From: Diphasiastrum complanatum
Lineage: Eukaryota; Streptophyta; Lycopodiopsida; Lycopodiales; Lycopodiaceae
Assembly: GCA_029204225.1 (NCBI GenBank)
Contig: CM055097.1
Span: forward strand, 7,519,676-7,583,675
Direction of reading: 5' to 3'
DNA: 64,000 nucleotides
Under the pieces are notes generated by a model. That model was not told the origin of the DNA. It was given only the letters and a program-made list of their open reading frames with translations, and did not search any database. The position numbers and the translations under genes are program-made. Positions 1 through 12,097 of the stretch are shown here, one piece after another; position 1 is the stretch's first letter, and each line of letters starts with the position of its first letter.

Positions 1-939
1 ATGCCCCATAAAGTTGCAGATGTCACATTTGATGAATGAAGTATCTGGGACTGGCTGGTATGAAGGGCACTCATTGCCAATGTGTGCACCTCGACAATGA
101 GGGCACCACGTGCTCTCTCGTCTATGGTGGATTTGGCCAGTGGGTAACTGACCCGACATCGAACTCTAGATAGACTTAAGAGTGTTTTGAAACTCTTTCG
201 TGAGTTTCTCCATCTGTTGTTGGTGTTGGTGGTCAAGCAACTCCATCTGTGTTTTCCACAACTGTTCTCAAGTTTCGTCGTTTGGTCGAGCTTCTTGGAC
301 AGCACGATGTGCTCTTCATTCATGTGGTTCATCGACATCAGAGCCCTCGTCTTCCTCTCGAATGGCATCAGACATGGCTTGTTTCAATGATGTATATTCA
401 TCATTGGAATGAAGTTTACGTCTTATCCATCATGGGAGTCCAACTAGAAACCAAATTATGAGCATAGACTCAGTGGGTTGTTCTTGTACCTGACTTTTTA
501 ATCTTTTTAATCATTCAATATAGTCACGTACTTTCTCATCTTTTGTCATTTTGATGTTACTTAGCTTGACAAAAGGACTTTCTATCAAGCGAAATGGCTT
601 GAAGCATTTGATAAAGGCCTCCTTCAAGAGTGACTAGTCACATTTATCTTCACGATCAAGGTTAAAAAACCACTCTCGTGCTCGATTGATCATGGTCATC
701 GAAAAGAGTTGTACCATGGCTTCCGGTGATGTCTCGCCATAGACGTCACATGCGTTCTCAAAGACTTGAAGAAATCTTTGAGGATCAGTGTTACCATCGT
801 ACTTAGGTAAATCTAGCTTTGGGGTACGTTTTTCAGTACGTGGAACATTATTCGCAAAAGCTTTGTTTAAGTGAGCTCGTGCATGTGAAGATTTGGCAGC
901 ATGACAATGTGGTCGTTCATATAGAGCTTCATAACGCAT
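1..939 (-). pseudogene. Ty3/gypsy gag polyprotein remnant, 5' part
   Basis: Minus-strand reading from an ATG at 939 gives a retrotransposon gag (capsid) domain. It opens with a basic segment and then LPKYDGNTDPQRFL, the usual start of plant gypsy gag domains, and runs on to AREWFFNLDRED. An in-frame TAG near 634 breaks it, but the same frame continues to about 490 with SLLKEAFIKCFKPF and VRDYIE, typical of the second half of this domain. Near the window edge two zinc knuckles follow: one at about 110-70 with spacing CX2CX3HX4C (CPHCRGAHIGNEC) and one at about 20-1 starting CDICNFMGH, cut by the window edge. The element therefore continues to the left. Gag packages the element RNA. At least one stop and frame changes between 200 and 490 make it inactive. 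The family call is firm; the exact lineage is not. Confidence 0.8.
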
Positions 940-1617
940 GGGTTCTTATCTGTCGAATGGGTTGGTGGATGGCTCTTGGACTTGGGATTTCATTCGGGAA
1001 TATCTGTTAAATCGAGCAGGTTCGGTGGATGGGGAGACCATCTCTGGTGGATAGTCCTCCGTAGAATTCGGATCGTAAGGGCGATCCATAACAACTTGTA
1101 GAGTACCATAGGATTGTGTAAAATAGGCTCTTGGACTCTTGTTATAGTGGATACGGGTGTTAGAATGCGGTTGCTACAGGTCCACGGTTGATGCGAGTGC
1201 AAATTGACCAGTTGGCGATTGATACGGATGAATGCAGTGGAACGATTGAATGCGGGTGTTATGAATGGAGTCGGGGAGCAGTCTGGGTGTGGTTGAAAAG
1301 TAATTTTTTGTAATGATGGTGGTCTGTATTGCTAATTGTAGCTGGGAGGTGGTTAATTGCGGTCTAATGCGGTTGGAAAGTTTGTGGGTGAATGTTGTCT
1401 GTGTGGAGTTTAGGTAAATGTAGATGGTGTAGTGGTGAATGCAGATGTTTGGTTGATGGTGGGTATATGGCGTGGTTTGCGATTCAGGTGGGGTGCAGTT
1501 GTTTACGGTGAAGGCGGTGGGGATGCAATTTGGAGTGTTTGAAGGGTGACTATAGGTAGTAAGTGGAATGGTGCGGTGGTTTGTAGTTCCCACGGGTCGG
1601 GAACGGAGATGAGTGGA
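940..1617. other. Non-coding leader of the old gypsy element, left part
   Basis: This stretch lies upstream of the gag start on the minus strand. It is GT-rich on the plus strand, with recurring GCGGTGGTTTG-like words. Open frames on the minus strand (1174-1593, 1503-1685) are Thr/Pro/His-rich, resemble no protein family and look like compositional artefacts. The same kind of sequence resumes at 7254 on the other side of the inserted LTR element, so 1-1617 and 7254-7560 were once contiguous. No gene is seen. Confidence 0.5.
1613..1617. other. Target-site duplication, left copy (GTGGA)
   Basis: GTGGA directly precedes the left LTR, and the same five bases follow the right LTR at 7249-7253. 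Five-base duplications are typical of LTR-element integration. Confidence 0.8.
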
Positions 1618-2379
<762 letters not shown>

Positions 2380-2391
2380 GTATTCCCCACT
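2380..2391 (-). other. Polypurine tract of the gag-only element
   Basis: Read on the minus strand, AGTGGGGAATAC lies directly before the 3' LTR start. Position and purine content fit the plus-strand primer of reverse transcription. Confidence 0.6.
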
Positions 2392-2564
2392 TAAAGAGGT
2401 GTCGGTCCCACGACACTTGCCTGCATTTGATGTGGAAGAGAGCTGTCAACATGTTTATTGTTGGTGATGAGCTACTTCAGGAAAAGTGTGGATAAGTGAT
2501 CGCTTACATAAAACCTGAGGCTTTATTGGCTGTTGATCAGCAAGAACCTGGGCTTGCCAGATTT

Positions 2565-4424
2565 TCAATAATACCCATAAGGGTCTGGTGGCCATCCCTG
2601 ATAACCTTGTTTATCGACAAATGGGTAGTCGACACCATCTATCAGAGGATCCCAAGATAAGGTTGGTTGAGATTGTTCCTCATAGACTGGCACAACTGCT
2701 CTCAGTGGCATTGTCGTGCAATCACTCAATTGGTATTGCGGATAGGACATGGTTGGCTAACTGCTTAGTCTATCCAAGTGTTCATGATAAGCTTGCACTT
2801 GAAGACTTTCTTCAGCAGTCAATAGTACCGTTTGAGAGCAAGGCCTTGATACCTTAAGCGCTGGCTCTTGTTGGACTGAAGGCCTATTTGGGCTTGGATT
2901 TCCTGGATTTGGCCTTTGAAGTATTGTTACACCCGGATTTAGAGTTGGTTTGGGATTCTGTTGCATTGGGGAACAATCAGACCTTGGTTGAAACTTGCTT
3001 GTTGAGGGACAATCATCAACCTTAGTCTTTCCCTTGTCAGTGAACTTTCCATATGAAGGCTGAGCGATTGCACTTTCCCTTGGATCTTGTGACGAACTGC
3101 CTTCAAGTCGCTCCATTGGCACAGGTTCCGTTTGTAATTCATCACTAAGAAATCTGTGCATTGATTGCGCCAAGAGTCCTGATAGAACCTGCTGGACTTC
3201 CTCTGTTGCCAATTTCTTGACTTCCTCAGCTATCAATGGCTTGATAGATTCTACCAGCTCTGTCTTCTGTGATGGTGTTACTTGTTTGCCCGAGGGTATC
3301 TTTGTGTACTTTGGGACTTTTGTCAGATTGTCTTCTTCCTCACTCGTTTCATAACCCGGTGGCACTAGGATTTTTTGTTTATAGTGCATTCTATCGACAG
3401 GTGGAATGGTCACCACAGGTGCATGTTGGTCTACATAAGCCAAATGCCTCCTAGCTAATTGTGGATTGCGCATTGGACAATCTCGGCATGGATGGTTAAC
3501 TCCGCATTGTGAACATCCGGGCTCGAATGTTGATGGATCCCCTCGATGTGGACATTCGGCTCAACGATGTTTTCCTCCACATCCATAGCACCTTATTGAG
3601 TGCAGTATGCCATCACCTCGAAGTTGATAGGCATACACCTGTAACAAATGCCCCTTAGGATCTTCCACAAAATAGATTGGTAGGCTATTATGGTCCTCCA
3701 TTGAGTTTGGTGACATGCAAGATGATATGACCAATACTTCCACCTTGAAACTAGTTGTTGAAGAAACTTGCGATTTAGATGGATCAATCTGACATCCATC
3801 CCTTTGGTGAGCTCCTTGTCAGCTTGATTCTTCTTGTGACCTTTGAGCCTCTGAATCTTGCCGTCGAACTTGCTGCTATGCATTTTGCCTTTGTAAGAAG
3901 TGCGGATTCTTGATTGGACATCTTGTAATTGGATGACCACCGAAGCAGTATGTACATTCATCCTTCTCAAGAAATTGAATTGCGCGAGCATAATCTTGTT
4001 GATAGCTTGAAGTGCAAGGTTTTTGGTCTTCTACTGCACTCGATCTGTTTGACTCTGTTGCACTCCCTGATGATTCATAGCCTTCTACCCTTGTCTGCTC
4101 GACTAGCATGAACTCTTCAGACTTTTCTGATTCCCCATCCGATATTTCTGCGTTTTGATAGGAGTGATCTACTCTGTTTTTCAAGATAAGATTCTCCATA
4201 ATGACAGCATCTTGATAGATTTGTGGCAATGAAGTGTAGGATGCAAGCTTCTTCATACCAGATTTCATCTTGTCGAGTAATCCGATACAGTAGTTTTGCA
4301 TTATGGTCTCTGGGCTCAGTAGATCAATACCTTTTACCAAATCGAACATTCGTCTGGTGTATTGTTGAACTGTCTCATCAGGAAACATCTGAAATGAAAC
4401 TAATCTCACAAACTTGGTAGTCAT
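2565..4424 (-). pseudogene. Gag-like ORF of the non-autonomous element, four internal stops
   Basis: A single minus-strand frame of 620 codons runs from an ATG at 4424 to a stop at 2565. It keeps phase throughout and is broken only by TAG at 3878-3876, TGA at 3821-3819, TGA at 3563-3561 and TAG at 2759-2757. The N-terminal part (to about residue 90) looks like a retrotransposon gag domain (FVRLVSFQMFPDETVQQYTRR). A CX2CX3HX4C knuckle (CTYCFGGHPITRC) lies near residue 160, and two more follow the third stop region (CYGCGGKH..., CSQCGVNHPCRDC). The C-terminal third is Pro/Ser/Gln-rich, contains an Ala/Glu/Val-rich helical stretch and ends Asp-Pro-Tyr-Gly-Tyr-Tyr. No protease DSG/DTG motif is present. 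The product would be an RNA-packaging capsid protein. All four stops could have come from CAG or CGA codons by C-to-T change; this is inference. Confidence 0.75.
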
Positions 4425-5340
4425 GGCTGGAATGCATTATTATCGTGATATACGTAATTGCTTCAAGGGTTGTACAACTGTGGTGTCCCACTTGTTTTTT
4501 TTTTTTTGAAACTAAGAAACCAAGGACAATCAAAAGGACAGGAGGGAGGTGTGTGAATAAATGGTAATAGATGGTTGTTATCTTAGGATACTGATGGAGG
4601 AAAAGATAGATGCATGTAATGATATGAAAAAGAATGAAGGTTGAGCTGATGGAGATGAAGATGAAAACACAGATGGAGACGGTATAAAAAATGTTTTTTT
4701 TTTCAACAAGGCTGGGAATTAACTCTCGCCCCCATTACAGTAGTTGAATCAAGATCTGATGAAACTTCTCTAAGACATGTGAGGGTTAGTTTTGAGCCGG
4801 CTGTCAAAAATTGAAGATTTTTGCTAAAATCGAGCACTTTTTAGGACTGTTTCTCTAAGATTTCAAGATCTGAGTGTCTGATCTGAAGAAAAGTCTGAAA
4901 TTAGCTGGAACACAGTATAATTCAGCTATCACCATTTTGGATTGAGTTTTGAACCACCAAATTTAGGAAAATTAAGAGAACAGGATCATTTTTAGTGTAT
5001 TTTTGCCCATTTTTAGCGGTTTTTTGTGGTTTTTCTGAGATTTCTTAAGATCTGAGTAGATTGAACCTTCTACCTTCCCAATGCAGCTGGATATAGACTA
5101 GATATAGCTATTATGAGGTCTACAAAGGTTCTTGATGGACAATTTTTGCATAATCTTGAAAAAATTCAGTTTTTGAGCACTTTTCAGCACTTGTTTTTAG
5201 ATCTTTCTAGATCTGTCCATTGGATCTTCACAAAATTTTTACAAAAGCCAGATCGGGGTCAGATCTAACTATGAAAAACTCAGCGAAGGTTAATTCAGAG
5301 CAGATCCTACAAAATTGAGAAAAAAGTGTATTTTTGGGTG
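4425..5340 (-). other. Leader of the gag-only element, unique part
   Basis: This stretch lies between the gag ATG and the tandem-repeat block. It is AT-rich with T runs and repeated words such as AGATTTCTTAAGATCTGAG, and has no credible coding frame. Loose similarity to the downstream repeats suggests degenerate extra units. No gene is seen. Confidence 0.5.
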
Positions 5341-6108
5341 CTTTTTGCTATTTTGGCAGTTTTCTCTAAGATCCTAGAGAGAGAACGTTCGCCGAGCTCA
5401 TAGTAGCCTTCTCTAATACAGATCTAGCTAAATCCAGGTGGGTGAAGGTTATTTCCCAGGTAATGGAGAGAAAATACAAATTTTATGGCTTTTTTTGCTA
5501 TTTTTGGCAGTTTTCTAGCAGATCCTAGAGAGTGAACCTTCTCTGAGCTGATAGTAGCCTTTTCTGATACAGATTTAGCTAATCCAGGTGGGAGAAGATT
5601 ATTTCCGAGGGGATAGGGAGAAAATACAATTTCTATGGGTTTTTGCACTATTTTTGGCGGGTTTCTCTCAGATCCTAGAGAGAGAAGCTTTGTCGAGTTG
5701 ATAGTAGCTTTTTCTAATACAGATTTAGCTAAATCGAGGTGGGAAAAGGTTATTTCCCAGGGGATGGAGAGAAAATACAATTTTTATGGGTTTTTTCACT
5801 ATTTTTGGCGGTTTTCTCTCAGATCCTAGAGAGAGAACCTTTGCTAAGCTGATAGTAGCCTTCTCTAATATAGATTTAGCTAAATCCAGGTGGGCAAAGT
5901 TTATTTCCCAAGGGATGGAGAGAAAATACAATTTTTTTGGGTTGTTTCACTATTTTTGGCGGTTTTCTCTCAGATCCTGAAGAGAGAACCTTCGCCGAGT
6001 TGATAGTAGCTTTTTCTAATATAGATTTAGCTAAATTCAGTTGGGCTAAGGTTATTTCCTAGGGGATGGAGAGAAAATACAATTTTTATGGGTTTTTTTT
6101 GGCAATGT
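5340..6108 (-). repeat. Five tandem copies of a 151-bp unit in the element leader
   Basis: The word GATCCTAGAGAG or a close variant recurs at 5370, 5521, 5671, 5822 and 5973, a spacing of 150-151 bp. Each unit also carries a GATAGTAGC word, AGATTTAGCTAAATCCAGG and GGATGGAGAGAAAATACAA. The unit length is not a multiple of three, so the short frames here are shadows. Long tandem repeats in untranslated leaders are known from some plant LTR elements; their role here is unknown. Confidence 0.88.
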
Positions 6109-6516
6109 TTTGCGGGTTTTTTAAAAAATGGTTGGGAATTAAGCTTCGCCGACTTTTATGTAGGTTTTGAATAGTGTCCAGAAGGCACTGTCAAAGGGGC
6201 AAAGATTAGTTGTGGAGCAGTACAAAGTTATTGCCTCTAATATGTTTTTCCCACCTATTTTCCAACCAAAAACAGATTTTTCATGGTTTTCTATTTTTTT
6301 TTTTGTTTGTTTGTTTTTTTTTTTTCAGCAAGGGTTGTTCTAATCCACAGTTCTAACACTAATCCACACCCCACAAACTCTAATCCACACTAACTACCAC
6401 TAACAAGCTAAAAAACTCGATTTTTAGTGATGAAAAATGAAGGGAAAAGAAGAGAGAAGAGTGAGAGAAGGAGAAGAAAAGGGATGTCTATGCCGGCTAA
6501 GGCAAGTGTTGGCCCT
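6109..6516 (-). other. Leader segment next to the primer site
   Basis: This is the first part of the element transcript after the primer site. It contains T and A runs and a purine-rich stretch (6430-6480) but no recognisable gene. Short frames (6408-6602 minus, 6437-6637 plus) run into the LTR and resemble no family. Confidence 0.45.
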
Positions 6517-6533
6517 CCTCGGCAACGGCGCCA
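6517..6533 (-). other. tRNA-Asp primer-binding site
   Basis: Minus strand reads TGGCGCCGTTGCCGAGG one base inside the 5' LTR. This complements the plant tRNA-Asp 3' end (CGGCAACGGCGCCA), a primer used by several plant Ty3/gypsy lineages such as Athila-type elements. Position and sequence fix the orientation of the element. Confidence 0.85.
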
Positions 6534-6534
6534 C

Positions 6535-6687
6535 TGTAGTGTCGGTTGTAGTATGGGGTTCGTCGCTGGGAGCGCAACCTCGCCTTCACCTGCATAGCAC
6601 ACAAAGAGAGAGAAGAGAGAGAAAATGCCTAGGTTGAGAGAGGCTTTGGAGGCCTGAGCACCTTCCCAAAGCTATTCACACCCAACC

Positions 6688-6781
<94 letters not shown>

Positions 6782-7248
6782 ATGTGAAACCATCAGAGTT
6801 TTATTAAGAAAAAGATGAAAGATACAATACAAAGAACATGGCTCTCTCTTATAGATTTTAGAGGTGAGCCTCTTTCACTCTGATTGGCCACTTCATTGGG
6901 ACAAGGATTCTAATCCAATCCCTTCAAATAAACACAACTTAAATCTAGTGGTGCTAAGAAAGCACAAGGGCACTCACATGATTCATGTGAATTCTAATTT
7001 GGGCCCTTTTAGCTTTTTTATTTGCAACTTGACTTAGGGCCTCTAATGTCATTTTAGAGTTTTAAGCCCCTAGTCTCTTATTCTTAGGAATTACAAATTG
7101 CTACTTGTGCTCATTGGGTTGGGCTTATACGTGTAGGATGCCAGTGCCCTCGCACTTATTACTCTACTTGTATAGTACTGTGGTGGGCCCACTTGGCAAG
7201 CCTTGGCCAACAGTAGTTTTAGTGGTGGGACCCACTAGGCGCCCAACA
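6535..7248 (-). repeat. 5' LTR of the gag-only element (right on the plus strand)
   Basis: 714 bp, partner of 1618-2379, with a shorter GA tract at about 6689-6777. In element orientation it should hold the promoter. No canonical TATA box was identified with confidence. Confidence 0.88.
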
Positions 7249-7253
7249 GTGGA

Positions 7254-7560
7254 TTGCGGAGTGTTGCGGTAATTTGCAGTCCGAACGGTTTGCGAAGGAT
7301 GAGCGTAGTTTGCGGTGGTTTATGATCCGTACGGTACGACAGATTATAATGCCTACGGGTTATGATGGATGACTGTTTCTATGAGTGAGAACGGGTGGTG
7401 CGATAGCTGGGATTCGGTTTCTACCGTTGGAAGAGTGGAGGTGTGTGACTACGGTTCTGACGAGAGCGGTGGTGCTGGTGTTGGTGATGGCTACGACTCC
7501 AGGCGATCACGTAGTGGTTTGTGATGGCTACGGCTCAAGGCAGATACAGGAAGTAAGAAA
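7254..7560. other. Leader of the old gypsy element, right part
   Basis: GT- and GCGG-rich sequence like 1000-1617 resumes here after the inserted element (for example TGCGGTGGTTTATGA). The plus-strand frame 7385-7576 has no family resemblance. No gene is seen. Confidence 0.4.
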
Positions 7561-8124
7561 GAAAACAAGAACCTAGTTAATCCACAATACAAGAAAATCA
7601 AGCATGCTCATAGAAACTTCACTCAAGAACATTGCCATGAACAAGGAGCTTAGCAATTATTAAGAACTCATGGAGGATCTTCTTTATTTGCTCAAGAGGA
7701 CTTGACAATACATTCAAAGCTCCCTCACAAGAGAGAGGGGCCCTTAAATAAGCAAGAAGGCTGCCCATGTGGAGCCCAAGTGGCAATTCCACCAAACCAG
7801 AAATTACATGTGGATTTTGCCCTTCCACTAAAGGTCACCATCAAAAGGTGGCTCACTCTAACTAATTTAAGGGGGGTCTACAATTATTTACAATGCCTAG
7901 GAAATATTACTAGCTCCTACATGGTCATTCCTTCTTTGGGATACTCCATGTAGGCTCACATAGATAATTCACTGTCACCCTAGCTAGTAATTCCTTGGCT
8001 CTCATGCTCGGCTCTCAGCTTCTTCTGCTCTCCTCCTTCTGAGAGCTCCTCGGCCATGGGTGAGAGATATTCCATGTCTTCGGCTTGGCTCGGCATTTGG
8101 GGATTCTCTGGAATCTGCTAACAA
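7560..8124 (-). repeat. Probable LTR of the old gypsy element
   Basis: On the minus strand this begins TGTTAGCAGATTCC at 8124. Its terminal 240 bp resembles the start of the LTR at 26827-27834: both carry TACTAGCTCC, an ACATGG word, CTAGTAATTC and CTCTCA..TCGGCTCTCA, in the same order. It lies where the 5' LTR of the element with gag at 1-939 would be expected. The far boundary near 7560 is a guess and no second copy is in the window. Confidence 0.45.
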
Positions 8125-9440
8125 TTTTTACAGATATAACTTCAATCTTTCCTTGAGTGCCAATACAAGTTGCTAAAAAACTTGATAACATTTCATCAAA
8201 CTACAACTCTAGAAGCTTGTAGAATCGATTTTAGATCTACATCCACATAACTAGGTATTTTAGAAATGCTTCATGAGTAGATTGAAACTTTCTTCTAGGA
8301 AGAAAACCCTCTTTTTGACAACAATTGCCAATGCTAACTCAAGTTGTGGAATGTTGAGCCATCTACACCTTACATGCTCTAATTTTCAGATGCATAGATG
8401 TATGATAATCAAACCCTGACTTCAGAAAAATAGATAATTCACAAAAAGAATTGATCTCTAAGATATCTTGCTAGCTAACACTATTAGACATGAAACTGAT
8501 GACTATTTTATCCAATGAGAGACTAGAGCCTTCCAAACTTGGAAGGCACCATGTGAAAAAAATGAAAAGCAATCACTTAATCTGAAATGTCTATGACCTA
8601 AGTGATTGCACAAAGCACAAAGAAGACATTGTTGGGAAAGAGCACTTTCATAGATAATCAAGTTACTCACATAGATAGATTCAACCACAATGAATACTAG
8701 CAAAGACCAAACTTTCTAGTTTAGTGATGGTTAAAGAAGTTGTTGCTAGTTTGTTGCTTTTCTCCTTTTCGTAATGACTTATAACTTAATGATTATGAAG
8801 ATCAATCATCCCAAGACCATGGAAGACTTCCATAATTTAGTAATCTCACATAGTTCCTACAAGATTTTGGCCAAGGCTTTGCTGAATTGTTCTCTCCTTT
8901 GTAGGTTGGAAACATTTTAAGTAGGTGACAAGGTTTCTTCTAATCTCGATGTTGTTCTCACCTGAAGAGTTTTGGAAAAAGCTCTTATACAATAAAAAAA
9001 AACATTTCTTTTGTTGATGATGTTGCCATTCTTGGTTACTACTCGACTCTCACCAAACCATTTATGAGGTAGTTGGTAGTTCTAGGAAATCCTTTGATGG
9101 CCTTAGCTCTCAAGGATCCCAAGTTACACACAACATTCGAGAAATTTTTTTAGTTTCTTCCTTGTTATTTTCCATTAGGTATGGGCCTTTAAATTAAATA
9201 ACATTCATATGTTTTGTGGATATAAATATGGTATATGTAAAACATACACTAGTAGTGTGTTGCTAGGCAAGGTGGAAGCTAATTCAATTTGCTCTGCCAC
9301 TCCTTGGTGGCTTTACTTGTCATCAATTGTCTGGCACCTTAGGAGATCATGTGGTTCTGGAAGAAAGACGTAGTTTTACAACTTAAGGTGTAAATTTCTT
9401 CAAAGTCATCTAAAGAAAAGTGAAAGCGCTCACTCATATG
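8125..9440. other. No gene recognised
   Basis: AT-rich sequence with short frames only. The minus-strand frame 8503-8703 contains CLLCALCNHLGH followed by further Cys, His and VW, faintly like the zinc-binding tail of LINE reverse transcriptases, but it is too short and isolated to call. Confidence 0.4.
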
Positions 9441-10060
9441 TTATGAAGGCAAAGTCTCTTAATAGTCATTTAGCATGTGTTGGTATTACTATTAGGGAGA
9501 GCGAGATTGCTGAAGTGCTTCTAAATGGAAATGCTTATGATGGAGCTAAAAAAGTGATCTACAAGTGTTACATACCCATAAGAGAGAACTATTTAAATTT
9601 ATGCCTCACCAATTCTGCCAACAATTGCTACTTCAATCTTCAAGCCACCGGAAAGAAAGATTGGACCACATTACGAAAGGCATTCATTTTCTCTTAAAGA
9701 CCACTAGATTTATGGAAGATCCCCTCTTATAGCTCAAACGAGTGCATATTAAGAGCCACAAATCTGTTCGATACTTCATCAAAAGGATCAATAAGTTAAA
9801 GGCGCAACATAACTTTGCTAGTGTATGCAACGCAAATGTGATTTCATGTAAAACACATGAGTGAATATGAGACCTTTAGTGAAGCATGTGCCATCGCAAT
9901 ACAAGAGGCAAACATGAGTTCAGGAAGTGTTTCTAATAGCTCTACTAAACGATCTAAAGGGCACCATTGAGACAAAGAAAAAGAGAAGAGTGACAAATTT
10001 GGCTCTACATCCTCTAATATAACTTCACCCAATGCCTTTACCAAAGCTCTAGAGCAAATC
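9440..10060 (+). pseudogene. Degenerate retrotransposon gag-like fragment
   Basis: The frame at 9443-9697 (NSHLACVGITIRESEIAEVLLNG) resembles the gag stretch in which copia proteins carry a LxSIGxxIxDxELVxxLLNGL pattern. Other frames downstream show IKRINKLKAQHNFA and HMSEYETFSEACAIAIQEA, also gag-like. The pieces lie in different frames with several stops. I cannot say whether it is copia or gypsy. No LTR or primer site is attached. Confidence 0.35.
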
Positions 10061-10169
10061 TAACAAAATGATCAATTGTGAAAGTTTATTATTGAGCTAC
10101 TTGGAACCTGGGACCAGAAGCCAGAATCTTAAGGGTGTACAATATGTTGGATGATTCTCCCATAATCCT

Positions 10170-11335
10170 ATAGTTAATCTACATCCATTTATCTAGTTCT
10201 ATAGTTTTATTCGTGTTTCTACGCGGTCTGTAGAAGTTCAATAGAATAATACCTACACCACTTTTTCTACACTCCTGATCACTAGCTACAAAAATAAACT
10301 TTTTAACATCATTATAAGAGAGGAGAGTGAAAAAGTACTCCTTTTGGAAGGTCACGTGGGAGCTAGCCCCACTATCACCACCAAGCTTCACTTGTGTTGG
10401 ATTTGGATGATGGTGTTGAGATGGATGCCATTAAGGATGATTCTTCTTCATCCTCCTCCTCTTGATGTGCAATGTTGCTTCGCATGTCTTCTTGTGCCTT
10501 CTTCTTTTTGAAGCATTATGATGTGAAGTGCCCCTTCTTTCCACAAAAGAAGCACTTGTACTTGGATTTGTCCTTTTCCCCTTTGTCCTTTGAGCTTGAT
10601 GGTGCATCCTCCTCCTTGGCCTCCTTTTGATGATTATTCTTTACTCCATTGGTCTTCTTATTTCCTTTGAATAAAAAATATGCCTTCTCATCTCCATCCT
10701 ACAATGACAAGGAGTTCATCCTAGACTTTGTATGGAGCATCCTACACTCTTCAACTACAAGTACACTATGAAGTTTATCAATTGTAGGCAAAGTGTCTTG
10801 GATGGCAAAACTTTGGACAAAATTTGTGAATTCATCACCTAGGCCATTTAGGATCACTTGGACAAGTTCCTTATCCTGAATCTTCTCTCCAATAGAGGCT
10901 AACTCTTTGTTGAGAGACTTGATTCTAAGCACATAATCTTGTGCATTTTCCTCACTTTTTCTCATGCTTTGCAAAATTTCATTTCTAATCATGAGTACTC
11001 TAGAAGTATTATTGGATTCATATATTGTTTTTAATGAATCCCATGCCTCTTTGGCCAATGTGCAAGAAGATACTTCCTTCAAAAGGTCATTGCTAACATT
11101 CATTTTAAAGCAATAAAGTGCTAGCCTATAGCTTTCTTCTTGTATCTAATTAATTCTTGTGCACCAAGAGATTCATCCTCTTTTTAAAGAAAAAATTCAT
11201 ATAGATCTTGGAGTATAACAATAGGGACTCCATTCTCATCTTCCATATGGAATAGTTTGTAGAGTTCAATATTTCACTACACTCTAGAAGGAACGCTCCA
11301 ATAGTTCCCATCTTCCTAATGAAATCTACAAACAA
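10170..11335 (-). pseudogene. Ty1/copia gag-protease remnant
   Basis: Minus strand, in order: a gag N-terminus near 11310-11220 (LNSTNYSIWKMRMESLL); the copia gag (UBN2) domain at 11103-10699 (LLKEVSSCTLAKEAWDSL through LVQVILNGLGDEF); a zinc knuckle at about 10555-10510 of CX2CX4H type (CFFCGKKGHFTS) with a stop before the last Cys; then the protease active site DSGASSHVT near 10370. Several frames are needed, so it is dead. It is closely related to the gag-protease of the element at 41189-45620, with aligned blocks such as DLLKEV, KEAWDSLK.IYES, VQVILNGLGDEF and LHSVL. No LTRs, integrase or reverse transcriptase are attached. Confidence 0.85.
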
Positions 11336-11585
11336 ATGCTCAAAAAATTAGATTTGACTTGAACCTAGAAACTCACAAAGTTAAGAGTGTAAATCTTGGT
11401 GTGCTCATTGCTAAAACTGAAGCGGGAGTACAATGAGCACTATTGAAATCTTTGTATGCTTACAGTGAGATATGAGGTAGGACAATTTTTCAGCATGACA
11501 TAGACATTAAAAAAGTAAGATATGCTAGATCTATTCAGTTAGACTTATTGTGGTTTGAAGCATTTATGAATTGTAGCTTTTAACT

Positions 11586-12097
11586 ATGGCAATGCTCCAT
11601 TTGCATGCTGCAACAATAGTTAGAGAATTGAGAATGAATAATCATAAAAATATAGATTTGTGGGTGGATGGATCAATTTATCCTAATGATCCAACTACCG
11701 ATTTGTGTCCAGATTTTAAGTTCGTAACTCATCTTCTCAGATTTGAATGTGAAAAAAATAGCGGAGTACTGGGATATTGTCAAAGGTTGTAGATATTGGC
11801 ATGCATAGCGTATCTTGTCTTAATCAGCAATTACAGTTTGTTAATCAACAATTGCAACATTCAAATCAACAATTGCTTCATTACGTGCAACATGCTAGTG
11901 CTGAAAACAATGCACTCAAGCATCATGACACTATATCAGAGTTGAATGCTACAGTCACAACTCTTCGGGGCTCAAACCAAGAAATGTTAGAGTCCATGGA
12001 GAAGTTGCGATCTGACAGTGTAAAATCTGTTGTTGATATGCAAGTTTTAAAAAAGGCAATGATGAATAGGAAAAGAAAGAGAGATGAAAAATATTGA
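11586..12097 (+). pseudogene. Coiled-coil ORF fragment, unknown family
   Basis: Two overlapping plus-strand frames: 11586-11792 (68 aa) and 11801-12097 from the ATG at 11801 (98 aa). The second is a strong coiled-coil candidate: three NQQL repeats (NQQLQFVNQQLQ) are followed by heptad-like leucines, a Glu/Ser/Lys-rich stretch and a basic end (NRKRKRDEKY) like a nuclear signal. The shift at about 11780 and the absence of upstream exons suggest a broken gene, perhaps the N-terminal part of a transposon protein like that at 13503-14665. That link is only positional. I do not recognise the family. Confidence 0.4.

Noticed and set aside
5424-5980. Overlapping ORFs with repeated FSLHPLGNNL and FLSDPRERSF motifs
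   Set aside because: They are frames across the 151-bp tandem repeat, whose length is not a multiple of three; both strands give similar frames.
8503-8703. LINE reverse-transcriptase zinc tail
   Set aside because: Only a Cys/His pattern in 66 residues; no reverse transcriptase or endonuclease block nearby.
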